From NCBI GenBank assembly GCA_022839745.1, contig JALHJB010000002.1:93159-157158 (forward strand): 64,000 nt of DNA, given 5' to 3'. A program made the translations under genes and the position numbers. Below the pieces are notes generated by a model, which searched no databases, had not been told where the DNA came from, and saw only the letters and a program-made list of their open reading frames with translations. This document shows positions 9,418 to 18,120 of this stretch, piece by piece (the first letter of the stretch is position 1; each line of letters opens with the position of its first letter). Origin of the DNA: Actinomycetes bacterium (GTDB lineage: Bacteria > Actinomycetota > Coriobacteriia > Anaerosomatales > Anaerosomataceae).

Positions 9418-10503
9418 CTAGCGCGCAAGTAGCGCCGCGTAGGTGCCGGCGCGGTCCGCGGTGCCTCCGGCCACCAGGCGGTCCACAGCGGCCAGCTCGT
9501 TGTGGCGGGCCGCGAGCGTGTTGCGGTCTTCGAGCTTTCGGTTGTGCTCCGCGACCAGCGCGTTGTAGGCATCCACCCGTGCGTTGTACTCGGTCACGCG
9601 CCCGGCAGCCTTGAGCGATTCGAGCTCGCTTCGCGCGGCGTACACCTCGGCTTCGCTCGTGCTCAGCTCGGCATCAGCGGCGACGATCTCGGCGTTCAGG
9701 CGTTCGGCCTCGGCAACGGCGGTCGCGCGGGCCTCCAGGATCGCCGCCACCTGGGAGCCGGCCGTGTACGGAGTCTGCCCGCCGCCGATCGTGAACACAT
9801 GCGGCTCGCTCTCAAGCGTGATGCCGCCCTCCAGGCTCTCGGGGACCTGCCCGATGTAGCTGGGGACCGTGGTCTCTACGAACGCGTACCCCGTGTCGCG
9901 ATACGGCAGGTCCTGCGAGCGGATACCGAGGGCGACATGCTGCTCGGGTTCGAACATGAGCACCGCAACGTCGTAGCCTTCTCGCGAGAGCAGGGCGCCG
10001 AGCAGCAGGGTCTTGTCGTCGCAGTCGCCGTTGCCTTCAACGAAGGTCTCCACCGGGAACTTGGGGGACATGTCGGCGGGGTCGATCCGGTACGTGATGG
10101 ACTGCACGTACGCTGTCATCAGCTCCGCGTAGCGGTCGGCGTCGAGCCCGTGCTGATCGCGCACCGCCCTGAAGGCCGCGATGAGCGCGTCATAAAACGG
10201 CGCCTGGTGCTCCTCGGTGATGAACGCGGGGAAGTAGTCCTCGATCCAGTCGTCCGCGCGTGCGTTGCCGAATCTGATGACTTGCTTGTCCGCGGCCGAC
10301 GCGCCGGCGTAGAGGGCGCTCTCAACATCCACCGTGAATGCGACGGGCTCGCCCTCGAACGTGAACGCCACATCGACACTGCGCGTGCCCGATACGGCCG
10401 GGTCCGGTGTGATGGACGGATAGATGACACCGTCGGGAAACACCGCTGAGCAGCCCGCCGTTGCGGCGAGCATCAGGGCGAGTATGGCGAGGACAAGTCG
10501 CAT
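9418..10503 (-). CDS. secreted transglutaminase-like lipoprotein with C-terminal coiled coil
   Basis: A 361-aa protein. The N-terminal signal ends in TAGCS, a weak lipobox, so it may be lipid-anchored. The middle has a transglutaminase-like core: EGNGDCDDKTLLLGALL holds the presumed nucleophilic Cys, EQHVALGI a candidate His, and TVPSYIG follows. The last 110 residues form an alanine/glutamate-rich coiled coil (residues about 255-345). Such proteins are cysteine peptidase-like cell-surface proteins of unknown substrate. The longer upstream frame to 10581 is rejected because the signal peptide begins at 10503. Confidence 0.75.
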   Translation of the reverse strand: MRLVLAILALMLAATAGCSAVFPDGVIYPSITPDPAVSGTRSVDVAFTFEGEPVAFTVDVESALYAGASAADKQVIRFGNARADDWIEDYFPAFITEEHQAPFYDALIAAFRAVRDQHGLDADRYAELMTAYVQSITYRIDPADMSPKFPVETFVEGNGDCDDKTLLLGALLSREGYDVAVLMFEPEQHVALGIRSQDLPYRDTGYAFVETTVPSYIGQVPESLEGGITLESEPHVFTIGGGQTPYTAGSQVAAILEARATAVAEAERLNAEIVAADAELSTSEAEVYAARSELESLKAAGRVTEYNARVDAYNALVAEHNRKLEDRNTLAARHNELAAVDRLVAGGTADRAGTYAALLAR

Positions 10504-10602
10504 GTACGCTCCGGGGGGCGCGGGCTTCAGGCTTATGAGGATACAGCACCGGTCGCGGGGTATCTTCTGTACGTCATCCAACGACTCAGGAGGTGCGGTC
10601 TC

Positions 10603-11838
10603 ATGCGATTCGTCTACACTCCCGTGATCCCCCCGTTCGGCGGCGCCGGCCAGAACGAGAGCGTCATCGCTCCGTTGATGGATGTGCTTTCAGACCGCGG
10701 CGGCGAGCGGATCGACGCCGAGGGCTTCGGCGACCCCGCGCCCCTCGTGTACGTGATGGCCACCGGTGGCACCGAGCGCACATTGCTGCAGCTCCAGGCC
10801 GCCCGGCAGGCCGAGCGCCCGGGAGAGCCGGTCATCCTGGTTGCGCACCCGGGGAACAACTCGCTCCCCGCATCGCTCGAGGTCCTCGCCAGGCTCCAGC
10901 AAGACGAGCTTCCCGGTCGCATCGTGTTCGTCCGCGGACCGGAAGACGAAGCGGGACTTGCCACGCTCGATGCCGCGATCGCCGACGTTGCTGTGCGCAT
11001 GCGGCTGCTCGACACGCGCATCGGCCTGGTGGGTGAGCCGTCGGACTGGCTCGTGGCAAGCTCCCCGGACGCCGAAATCGTGCGTGAGGTCTGGGGTCCG
11101 ACGGTGGTCCGCGTTCCGATGGAGGAGCTCGAGGCGGCGATCGATGCGGTGGCCGAGGAGGATGTGACCGTGCGCGTGGCGTCGCTTTCAGGCGAGGCCA
11201 CCGGCTGTGCGGAGCCCACTGAGGGCGATCTTGCCGACGTGGCGCGTGTCACCGCCGCTATGCAGACGATCGTGGACGCGCACGAATTCGACGCGGTATC
11301 GCTTCGCTGCTTCGACCTGCTCGCCTCGCGCGAGACCACCGGCTGCTTCGCGCTTTCCGAGCTCACGGACGCCGGTATCATGGCCGGCTGCGAGGGCGAC
11401 CTCGTGAGCACCGTCGGCATGCTGTGGGCGTACCTGATGACCGGCGAGCTGCCGTGGATGGCGAACCCTTCGGAGCTCGATGAGACGGCCAACACGCTCA
11501 AGCTCGCGCACTGCACGATCGCGCGGGGAATGCTCGAGAACTACCGGCTCCGCTCGCACTTCGAGTCGGGTCAGGGCGTGGGCATCCAGGGCGACCTGCC
11601 GCTGGGCCCGGTCACGCTCCTGCGCATCGGCGGCGCGGCCATGAACGCGCTGTGGCTTGCCGAAGGCGAGATCGTCTCGCGTGGCGACGCGGAGAATCTC
11701 TGCCGCACCCAGGTGGATATCGAGCTGACTGCAGGCGACGTGAGCGAGCTGCTGCACACGCCACTCGGCAACCACATCGTGCTGATCCGCGGGCATCACG
11801 CCGAGCGGCTTAGCGACTGGTGGGAGACGATGCTGTAG
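10603..11838 (+). CDS. L-fucose/L-arabinose isomerase-family protein
   Basis: A 411-aa protein that resembles the FucI/AraA-like isomerase superfamily. It has an N-terminal Rossmann-like part (VMATGGTERTLLQLQAAR), the central DAVSLRCFDLLASRETTGCFALS, CEGDLVSTVGMLWAYLMTG and LKLAHCTIARGM. The conserved E/H metal-site context around CEGD is visible. The substrate cannot be read from sequence and it is not adjacent to sugar genes. It is divergent from the secreted lipoprotein gene across a 99-nt gap. ATG follows CAGGAGGTGCGGTCTC. Confidence 0.75.
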   Translation: MRFVYTPVIPPFGGAGQNESVIAPLMDVLSDRGGERIDAEGFGDPAPLVYVMATGGTERTLLQLQAARQAERPGEPVILVAHPGNNSLPASLEVLARLQQDELPGRIVFVRGPEDEAGLATLDAAIADVAVRMRLLDTRIGLVGEPSDWLVASSPDAEIVREVWGPTVVRVPMEELEAAIDAVAEEDVTVRVASLSGEATGCAEPTEGDLADVARVTAAMQTIVDAHEFDAVSLRCFDLLASRETTGCFALSELTDAGIMAGCEGDLVSTVGMLWAYLMTGELPWMANPSELDETANTLKLAHCTIARGMLENYRLRSHFESGQGVGIQGDLPLGPVTLLRIGGAAMNALWLAEGEIVSRGDAENLCRTQVDIELTAGDVSELLHTPLGNHIVLIRGHHAERLSDWWETML

Positions 11839-11872
11839 GCGGCGGAATCATCGCCGTTTCATCCCTTTCAAG

Positions 11873-11902
11873 TGTGACGAACATCACAGATATGGATATA
11901 CT
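11873..11902 (+). promoter_or_regulatory. CRP/GlxR-type operator overlapping a sigma-70-like promoter
   Basis: TGTGA-CGAACA-TCACA at 11873-11888 is an exact match to the TGTGA-N6-TCACA palindrome bound by CRP/FNR-family regulators. A -10 TATACT sits at 11897-11902. The hexamer GTGACG at 11874-11879 is 17 nt upstream and would serve as the -35, so the operator covers the -35. The promoter points to the secreted protein gene that starts at 11977. Confidence 0.6.
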
Positions 11903-11976
11903 CCCTCAGTCACGTATGCCTGGGGTGGTCGGCGCGTGGCGTCGGTCGTGTCGGCCGTTCGGGGGAGGGAGCCCAG

Positions 11977-13188
11977 ATGTCTCGTAGAAAGGTCTTCTGC
12001 TATGTCCTGGTCTTGGCGCTATGTGTACCGATGGTGGCGCTCGCCGCCGGTGGTGGTGGCTATCGAGGTGGTGACGGCGGCGTGGTCACCGAACCAGCAC
12101 CCGAACCGGAGGCGCCTGTAGATGACGGGGGAGGCGAGGACTCCGATCGTCCGCCATACGCCGGACCGGATGCTACGGAACCCAAACCGGGGACGGGCAA
12201 CGAGGAGCCCGGCATAGCTCGTGGCGACTTGTACGGCGACCTGTACGTGGTGGTTCGTGACCCCAACGGTGCACCGACCGGCTACACGTGGACTTGGGAG
12301 TTCGCTGCCGACGGTGAGACGCTCGTACAGCCCTTGAGTTTCGAGGCTGGTGTCGACGGCGGCTTTGCACAGCCCATCGCGGACGCCGCGCTGCTGCCGG
12401 CCGACTGGCCGTGGTGGGACGACGACGTCCCGATCGTGCCGACCGATCCTGAGGGTCATGTGCCGGATGCGTACGCGTATCTGACGCAGGAGGTCGAGAT
12501 CGGGCGCCTGAACGTTGCCAGAGCCGGCGCCGAGGTACTCGACAACGCGTACGATGAGGCGATAGCGAACATCAACGGTGCGCTGGCGGTCTCACTCGAT
12601 CCCGCAGGCCGGATGCTGCTGACGCTCGCGGACGGGACCGAGAAGACGGTCGATTCGCCGCGTGAGAATCTCGCGCTCTATCGTGAGATCATGCGCAGCG
12701 GGTACCTGCCGGGGCTCACCCGGACTGACATGGGTCCGCTCGAGCACCTGCGGGTCAAGGGCGATGGGTCGGACGAGATCGACCCGGCCGACCTGTACCG
12801 TGCGGCATGCCTGTTCGCGGGGGCGGCGGACAAGTTCGGCGACATCACGCTCGACATGGTCATCTACGTCAACGACTTCCTCGGCATCAACGATCCAGTG
12901 GCGGGGGTGTACTTCGACTTCCGTGGCTACACGTATAACCGCGGTCTGGCGTACGCAGGGGTGGAGCCCGAGCTGCTGGATGACCCGGTCTACATCGAGG
13001 GTCAGCTGTACTTCGGCCTGCGCAACCGCAACATCCTGGCAGAGGTGTTCGGCGGACAGGACTACCCGGTCGAGGGAGACACCGTTGTCCCTGGCGCCCG
13101 TGAGTTCACGAAGGCCGCCGACGACTCGGTTCATACGATCTGGTTCATCCACAACTGGGCGGTGCCCGAATACACGCTGCCCGAGTAA
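11977..13188 (+). CDS. secreted protein, unknown function
   Basis: A 403-aa exported protein: basic start MSRRK, a hydrophobic signal ending near ALAAGG, a glycine-rich stretch, then a proline/glutamate-rich linker to about residue 75. The remainder is a globular domain rich in acidic and aromatic residues (YVVVRDPNGAPTGYTWTWEF near the start). I recognise no catalytic motif. The gene stands alone between a CRP-type promoter and a nested inverted repeat, so it is a monocistronic, probably signal-regulated secreted product. Confidence 0.7.
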   Translation: MSRRKVFCYVLVLALCVPMVALAAGGGGYRGGDGGVVTEPAPEPEAPVDDGGGEDSDRPPYAGPDATEPKPGTGNEEPGIARGDLYGDLYVVVRDPNGAPTGYTWTWEFAADGETLVQPLSFEAGVDGGFAQPIADAALLPADWPWWDDDVPIVPTDPEGHVPDAYAYLTQEVEIGRLNVARAGAEVLDNAYDEAIANINGALAVSLDPAGRMLLTLADGTEKTVDSPRENLALYREIMRSGYLPGLTRTDMGPLEHLRVKGDGSDEIDPADLYRAACLFAGAADKFGDITLDMVIYVNDFLGINDPVAGVYFDFRGYTYNRGLAYAGVEPELLDDPVYIEGQLYFGLRNRNILAEVFGGQDYPVEGDTVVPGAREFTKAADDSVHTIWFIHNWAVPEYTLPE

Positions 13189-13219
13189 GAGTGTCGATGG
13201 GCCGTGTGCGAGTCACGGA

Positions 13220-13335
13220 GACGGGCTTTGCGTACGGAGTCACTCCGCAGCGCGGGTAGGCCGTATGTGGCGCGCATGAGCGCCACATACGGCCGAGGGT
13301 CCCGCGCGAGGACTACGTAGTACGCAAAGCCCGTC
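13220..13335. terminator. nested inverted repeats between convergent genes
   Basis: The outer arms are a perfect 15-bp inverted repeat (13220-13234 and 13321-13335). The inner arms are another perfect 15-bp repeat (13259-13273 and 13280-13294) around a 6-nt loop. A 6-bp pair CGCGGG/CCCGCG (13251-13256 and 13301-13306) lies between them. The structure can fold on either strand between the secreted-protein gene and korB and probably acts as a bidirectional terminator. It is larger than a normal terminator. Confidence 0.55.
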
Positions 13336-13345
13336 CCGTTCTCGC

Positions 13346-14230
13346 TTAGTACGCCTCGAGGATCTTCGAGATGTCCCGTGGCGCTTCGGCGTGCTTCCAC
13401 ATCGGGCGGTCGAGCTGGGGGAGTCCGTCCTGGTAGGTGAACGACTCCGCCTCGCGATAGAACACGCCGATGGGGATCTTGCACTCGTCGGGTGCGCATG
13501 TGAGCTCGTGGAACGTGGACATCGACTTCTCGAACGCCATGGTCCGGTTCGTGGGGTCGTAGCCGTCGAGCTCCTCGAGCTTGTAGACGCGGTCGCGGAA
13601 CCACTTGAAGGTGTTCACCTTGTTCCACGTCACACAGGGCTGGTAGACGTCCACGAGCGAGAAGCCGTGATGGTCGAGCGCCTGGCGGTACAGCGACTTC
13701 AGATGCTCCACGTCGCCGGCGAATCCGCGCGCCACGAACGTGGCTCCCTGCGCGACCGCCACGCCCACGGGGTTCACCGGCTCCTCCACCACACCGCCCG
13801 GCGTGCTCGGCGTCTGCATGAACTGGTCGGAGGTGGGGGACGCCTGGCCGGTGGTGAGGCCGTAGATCTGATTGTTGTGGTAGATGGCCACCATGTCGAT
13901 GTTGCGGCGGACCGAGTGGATGAAGTGGTTGCCGCCGATGCCGTAGCCGTCACCGTCACCCATGTTCACGATGACCTTGAGGTCCGGATTGGTGAGCGCG
14001 ATGCCGGTGGCCAGCGGCAGGGCGCGGCCGTGGAGCCCGTGGAAGCCCTGCGCGCGGTAGAAGTCGGCGCCGTTGCCGTGGCAGCCGATCCCCCACACCA
14101 TCGCGTAGTCCTCGAAGTCCATGCCCGACTCCTCGAGGACCTCGAGCAGCGCCTTTTGCATGTTGTAGTTGCCGCAGCCGGGGCACCAGGTGGGCTCGAG
14201 CGCGCGCTGGATATCGGCGACCTTAGGCAT
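13346..14230 (-). CDS. korB: 2-oxoacid:ferredoxin oxidoreductase, beta subunit
   Basis: A 294-aa TPP-binding subunit: WCPGCGNYNMQKALLE with the cluster cysteines, GIGCHGNGADFY, GRALPLATGIALTNPDL and the TPP motif GDGDGYGIGGNHFIH with DMVAIYHNNQIYGLT. It oxidatively decarboxylates a 2-oxoacid (2-oxoglutarate or pyruvate) with CoA and reduces ferredoxin. Its ATG follows GGAGGTGGCTCACG and overlaps the alpha-subunit stop by 8 nt. The exact substrate cannot be read from sequence. Confidence 0.92.
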   Translation of the reverse strand: MPKVADIQRALEPTWCPGCGNYNMQKALLEVLEESGMDFEDYAMVWGIGCHGNGADFYRAQGFHGLHGRALPLATGIALTNPDLKVIVNMGDGDGYGIGGNHFIHSVRRNIDMVAIYHNNQIYGLTTGQASPTSDQFMQTPSTPGGVVEEPVNPVGVAVAQGATFVARGFAGDVEHLKSLYRQALDHHGFSLVDVYQPCVTWNKVNTFKWFRDRVYKLEELDGYDPTNRTMAFEKSMSTFHELTCAPDECKIPIGVFYREAESFTYQDGLPQLDRPMWKHAEAPRDISKILEAY

Positions 14231-16010
14231 CGTGAGCCACCTCCGTGAGCTTCGCGTAGATCATCTCGGGTGAGAAGGGACGGCCGTCGTAGCGGTGGAG
14301 CTCATCATCCACGTCCACAAGGCACTGCTCGCGCACGAGGCCGCGCAGCTGCCCGGTGATGTTGCCCTCGACGATGATGCTGCGCTCGGCGGCGCCGAGG
14401 AACGCGCGTACTTCATCTGCGGGAAACGGCCACACGGTCACCACCTGCATGGCGGCGACATTCACGCCGTCGGGCTCGAGCCAGCGCATCGCCTCGAGCA
14501 CCGGGCCCTTGGTGGTACCGAAGAACAGGACCGCCACGTCGGCCTCGGCGGGGTCGACCCCGAAGGTCGCCGGCGCCGGCACCAGCGTGCGCGCCAGCTC
14601 GAGTTTGCGCATCCGCTTCTCGTTCTGCGCGGCCCGCACCTCGGCGGCTTCACCGCGCTGGCCGTAACCGTACTCGTCGTGCTCGTACGAGTTGCCGAGT
14701 TGCTGGGCGCCCTTCACGCCCGGAAGCACTCGGAGCGAGACGCCGTCGTCGGTGACCTTGTAGCGCAGGTAGCTGCCGTCTTCGGCGAGCGCCTCGGGAT
14801 GGTCGGCAACGTCTCCCTCGGCCACGAGCTTGCCGCGATCGATCGTCACGGCGTCGAGGTCGAACATCGGCACCGACTGCCGGTTGTCCGAGAGGTAGCT
14901 GTCGCCGAGGATGATGACCGGCGTCTGCAGCTGATCGGCGAGGTTGAACGCTTTCCAGGTGAGCTCGAACGCATCGCTACGATCGCCGGGGGCGAGCACC
15001 ACGCGCGGGAATTCGCCTTGCGAGGCGTGGATCACGTAGCGTAGGTCGCTCTGTTCGGTCCAGGTGGGCAGCCCGGTCGCAGGGCCGGGCCGGGTGAGGA
15101 CGCCCACCACCACGGCACTCTCACTCACGCCGGCCATACCGAACGCCTCCACCATCAGCGCGAACCCGCCGCCCGCGCTCGCGCACATCGCTCGCGTGCC
15201 GGTGAACGCGGCTCCCACGACCATGTTCATCGCAGCGATCTCGTCTTCGGTGTGCTTGACGACCACGCCAGCCTCGCGCTCGTGTGCGGCCATGAAGTGC
15301 AGGATCGAGGATGCGGGGGTCATCGGGTACGCGGCGTAAAAGCCTATCCCGGCCGCAAGCGCCCCAAGCCCGACCGCCTCGTTGCCGTCCACGAGCAGTC
15401 GCTTCGGCTGCCCGGGCAGCGGCTCCACGGCCATCCAGAAGTCGCCTGCCAGCTTGGTGATGTAGCCGTAACCCACTGATGCCGCAGCCGCGTTCTGCTC
15501 GGCGATCTCGGGTTTCTTGTGCGCGAACTGCTCGCGCAGGGAATCGACCAGGAACATGAGCGGGAAGTGCACCAGGCCGAGTGCCGCGCCGAGCGCCACG
15601 GTGTTGGCCATGATGGGGCCGCCGGCCTCCTTGGCGAACTTGGCGAGCGGCACCGGTACCGGGCGGATGCGGGGACTCGGCAGCCAGCCCTCGGTGGATG
15701 TCACTTCAGGGTCGAAGATCACGGCGCCCCCGTCCACGACCTCGTCGAGGTGGACGTCGACCGTCTCGCGATCCAGTGCGATCAGCACGTCCACAGCTTC
15801 GACGTGGCTCGAGATAGGCCTCGGGCTCACTCTGAGGGTGTAGGTGTTGTGACCGCCTCTGATGAGCGACGGGTACTCACTGAGGTCGAACACCTCGAGG
15901 CCGGCAGCCACGAACGAACGCGCCAGCGTCTGTCCTGCCGCCTTGATGCCGAGTCCGGCGGCGCCGCCGATCTTGATACGCAGCTCGCTGCCCCTGGGAG
16001 GAAGTGGCAC
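14223..16010 (-). CDS. korA: 2-oxoacid:ferredoxin oxidoreductase, fused gamma-alpha subunit
   Basis: A 595-aa protein with the gamma domain first (RIKIGGAAGLGIKAAGQTLA) and the pyrimidine-binding alpha domain after about residue 200 (GNEAVGLGALAAGIGFYAAYPMTPASSI, KHTEDEIAAMNMVVGAAFTGTRAMCASAGGG). This fused layout is typical of KorA-type enzymes. The GTG at 16010 is chosen because AAGGAGG lies 8 nt upstream, rather than the GTG at 16028. The enzyme couples 2-oxoacid oxidation to ferredoxin reduction and supports an anaerobic central metabolism. Confidence 0.9.
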   Translation of the reverse strand: MPLPPRGSELRIKIGGAAGLGIKAAGQTLARSFVAAGLEVFDLSEYPSLIRGGHNTYTLRVSPRPISSHVEAVDVLIALDRETVDVHLDEVVDGGAVIFDPEVTSTEGWLPSPRIRPVPVPLAKFAKEAGGPIMANTVALGAALGLVHFPLMFLVDSLREQFAHKKPEIAEQNAAAASVGYGYITKLAGDFWMAVEPLPGQPKRLLVDGNEAVGLGALAAGIGFYAAYPMTPASSILHFMAAHEREAGVVVKHTEDEIAAMNMVVGAAFTGTRAMCASAGGGFALMVEAFGMAGVSESAVVVGVLTRPGPATGLPTWTEQSDLRYVIHASQGEFPRVVLAPGDRSDAFELTWKAFNLADQLQTPVIILGDSYLSDNRQSVPMFDLDAVTIDRGKLVAEGDVADHPEALAEDGSYLRYKVTDDGVSLRVLPGVKGAQQLGNSYEHDEYGYGQRGEAAEVRAAQNEKRMRKLELARTLVPAPATFGVDPAEADVAVLFFGTTKGPVLEAMRWLEPDGVNVAAMQVVTVWPFPADEVRAFLGAAERSIIVEGNITGQLRGLVREQCLVDVDDELHRYDGRPFSPEMIYAKLTEVAHDA

Positions 16011-16163
16011 AGAGAACGCCTCCTTCACGATGGTTGCGGGTACGGTATCCTTTGTACCCCTGCCGGTGCGATCGCATCCTCATGAAGCGCGCCACCGGCA
16101 TGGATGGCGTGCGTGCGACGCCTGCCGCGAGTATCGCACACCGGGTGGCCGAGAGGAGACGCC

Positions 16164-17375
16164 ATGGCGCTGGGCGAGTCGACGACCGTGCTCGTTGGGG
16201 TGACCGGCGGGATCGCCGCGTACAAGAGCTGCGAGCTCGTGCGCGCGCTCATCAAGCGCGGCTACCGCGTGAAGGTCGTCATGACGCAGGCCGCCACCGA
16301 GTTCGTCACGCCGTTGACGTTCCGGACGCTCACCAACGAACCGGTGGCGGTATCGCTGTGGGAAGACGACCCCTCGGCGCCCGTGCATCACATCTCGCTT
16401 GCCGAGGAAGCCGATGTCTTCGTGATCGCGCCGTGCACGGCCAACGTCATCGCCAAGATGGCGCACGGGCGGGCCGACGACCTGCTCACCACCAGCGCGC
16501 TCGCCACCGAAGCGCCGATCGTGGTGGCCCCTGCGATGAACGTGCACATGTGGCGCGATGAGGTCACCCAGGCCAACATCGCCGCGCTCAGGGCCCGGGG
16601 CGTCACCTTCGTGGAGCCAGAGTCAGGCGAGCTTGCCTGCGGTGATGTCGGCGAGGGGAGACTCGCGCGGGTCGAGGACATCGCGGCGGCTGTGATCGCC
16701 GAGGCCGAGCGCGCGCGCGACCTCGAGGGCCGTACGGTCCTTGTGACCGCCGGCGGCACCCAGGAGCCGATCGATCCCGTCCGCTACATCGGCAACCGTT
16801 CCTCGGGCAAGACCGGCTTCGCCATCGCGGCGGAGGCGGCGCGCCGCGGAGCGCGTGTCACCCTCGTGACCGGGCCCACGCATCTGGCGGATCCCTTCCG
16901 CGTGGATGTCGTGCGAGTGGAGACCGCGCTTGAGATGTACGCCGCGGTGATGGAGCAGGCGGCGACAGCCGACGCGGTGGTCGCCTCGGCGGCCGTGGCC
17001 GACTTCCGACCTGCCGAGGTCGGCGCCGGGAAGATCAAGAAAGGCGCGATGCCGGAGGCGATCACGCTCGTGCGCAACCCCGACATCCTCGCCGAGCTTG
17101 GCGAGCGCGACCTCGGCGGCGTGCGCATCGGCTTTGCCGCCGAGACCTCCGATGTGGAGCGTCACGCGCGTGAGAAGCTCCTGAGCAAGCACTGCCACAT
17201 GGTGGTGGCCAACGATGTGAGCGATCCGGCGCTCGGTTTCGGCACCGAGTCCAACCGTGTGCTGTTCGTGACGCCCGACGGCACCACAGACAGCGGCGTC
17301 ATCCACAAGCGCGCGATCGCGCGTGAGGTCTGCGACCGGCTCGCGCGCCTGCTGGATGGTGAGTCATCGGCGTGA
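16164..17375 (+). CDS. coaBC: bifunctional phosphopantothenoylcysteine decarboxylase/synthase CoaBC
   Basis: A 403-aa CoA-biosynthesis enzyme. The N-terminal flavoprotein CoaC domain has GVTGGIAAYKSCELVRAL, the active-site His region PVHHISLAEEADV, and PAMNVHMW. PESGELACGDVGEGRLA carries the substrate-flap Cys. The CoaB domain begins near VLVTAGGTQEPIDPVRYIGNRSSG and contains ASAAVADFRP and the KIKK loop. It converts 4'-phosphopantothenate and cysteine to phosphopantetheine. ATG at 16164 follows GAGAGGAGACGCC. It is divergent from korAB. Confidence 0.95.
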   Translation: MALGESTTVLVGVTGGIAAYKSCELVRALIKRGYRVKVVMTQAATEFVTPLTFRTLTNEPVAVSLWEDDPSAPVHHISLAEEADVFVIAPCTANVIAKMAHGRADDLLTTSALATEAPIVVAPAMNVHMWRDEVTQANIAALRARGVTFVEPESGELACGDVGEGRLARVEDIAAAVIAEAERARDLEGRTVLVTAGGTQEPIDPVRYIGNRSSGKTGFAIAAEAARRGARVTLVTGPTHLADPFRVDVVRVETALEMYAAVMEQAATADAVVASAAVADFRPAEVGAGKIKKGAMPEAITLVRNPDILAELGERDLGGVRIGFAAETSDVERHAREKLLSKHCHMVVANDVSDPALGFGTESNRVLFVTPDGTTDSGVIHKRAIAREVCDRLARLLDGESSA

Positions 17376-17962
17376 CCGGGTCCGGCGTGTATATCGATTC
17401 GGCCGCGGCGTTCATCGTCGCGATGGCGATCGGTGGGGTCTTCGTCGTGCACGGGTTGCTGACCGGCGCCCGCAAGCGCGCGATCCTCTCGCGCCTTTTC
17501 GGTGTGGTGTACGCCTCATGGGTCGTGTCGATGACGCTCCTCCCGTTCGCTCCTGGCCCGCTGGGCTCGGGTGCGGGGCTCGACGCGTACTGGCGCAACT
17601 CGGTCAACCTGGTGCCGGGGGAGACCATCGAGCTCTACCTGAGGAGCGACCTTGGCCGCGTGGCATGGCAGAACCTTCTCGGCAACTTGCTGCTGCTCGT
17701 GCCACTGGGTGCGCTCGGTCCGCTTGCCTGGCGCACGCTCGATTCCTGGAAGCGGATCATCGGTGCGGGCCTGAGCATATCCATCTCGATCGAGCTGCTG
17801 CAGTTCGCCAAGCGCTTCTTCGATATGACCGGGATGACGCGCTCGGTGGACATCGACGACGTCATCCTGAACACCGCGGGCGTTGCGATCGGGTACAGCG
17901 CCTTCTTGCTCGTTCGCGGCGTTGGGCGATTGTTCAGCCGCATCACCGCGCGACGCGGGTGA
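17372..17962 (+). CDS. VanZ-like membrane protein
   Basis: A 196-aa protein with about five transmembrane helices. The loop NSVNLVPGETIELY followed by WQNLLGNLLLLVPLGALGPL and the later ISIELLQFAKRFFDMTGMTRSVDIDDVILNTAGVAIGY is the VanZ-like signature. VanZ confers low-level teicoplanin resistance in enterococci, and the general role of the family is unknown. GTG start overlaps the coaBC stop, so the two are co-translated. Confidence 0.85.
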   Translation: MTGSGVYIDSAAAFIVAMAIGGVFVVHGLLTGARKRAILSRLFGVVYASWVVSMTLLPFAPGPLGSGAGLDAYWRNSVNLVPGETIELYLRSDLGRVAWQNLLGNLLLLVPLGALGPLAWRTLDSWKRIIGAGLSISISIELLQFAKRFFDMTGMTRSVDIDDVILNTAGVAIGYSAFLLVRGVGRLFSRITARRG

Positions 17963-18120
17963 CCCTGGCCGGAGCACGCCTCGCCCGTGTGTAGTTCGCG
18001 TGGATTCTCGCAGCGCAGCGCTGAGCTGCGACGCGATGGCATCACACTTGCGTACCCGTGACGACCGCCCGGGGCGCGCTGTGCCCCTCGCGGCGACCTG
18101 TTCCCGTACGCAGGAGGCGT

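Noticed and set aside
13220..13340. Possible c-di-GMP-I (GEMM) riboswitch because of ACGCAAAGCC
   Set aside because: The second required block (CAGGGCAAACC) and the rest of the fold are absent, and the sequence lies between convergent gene ends.
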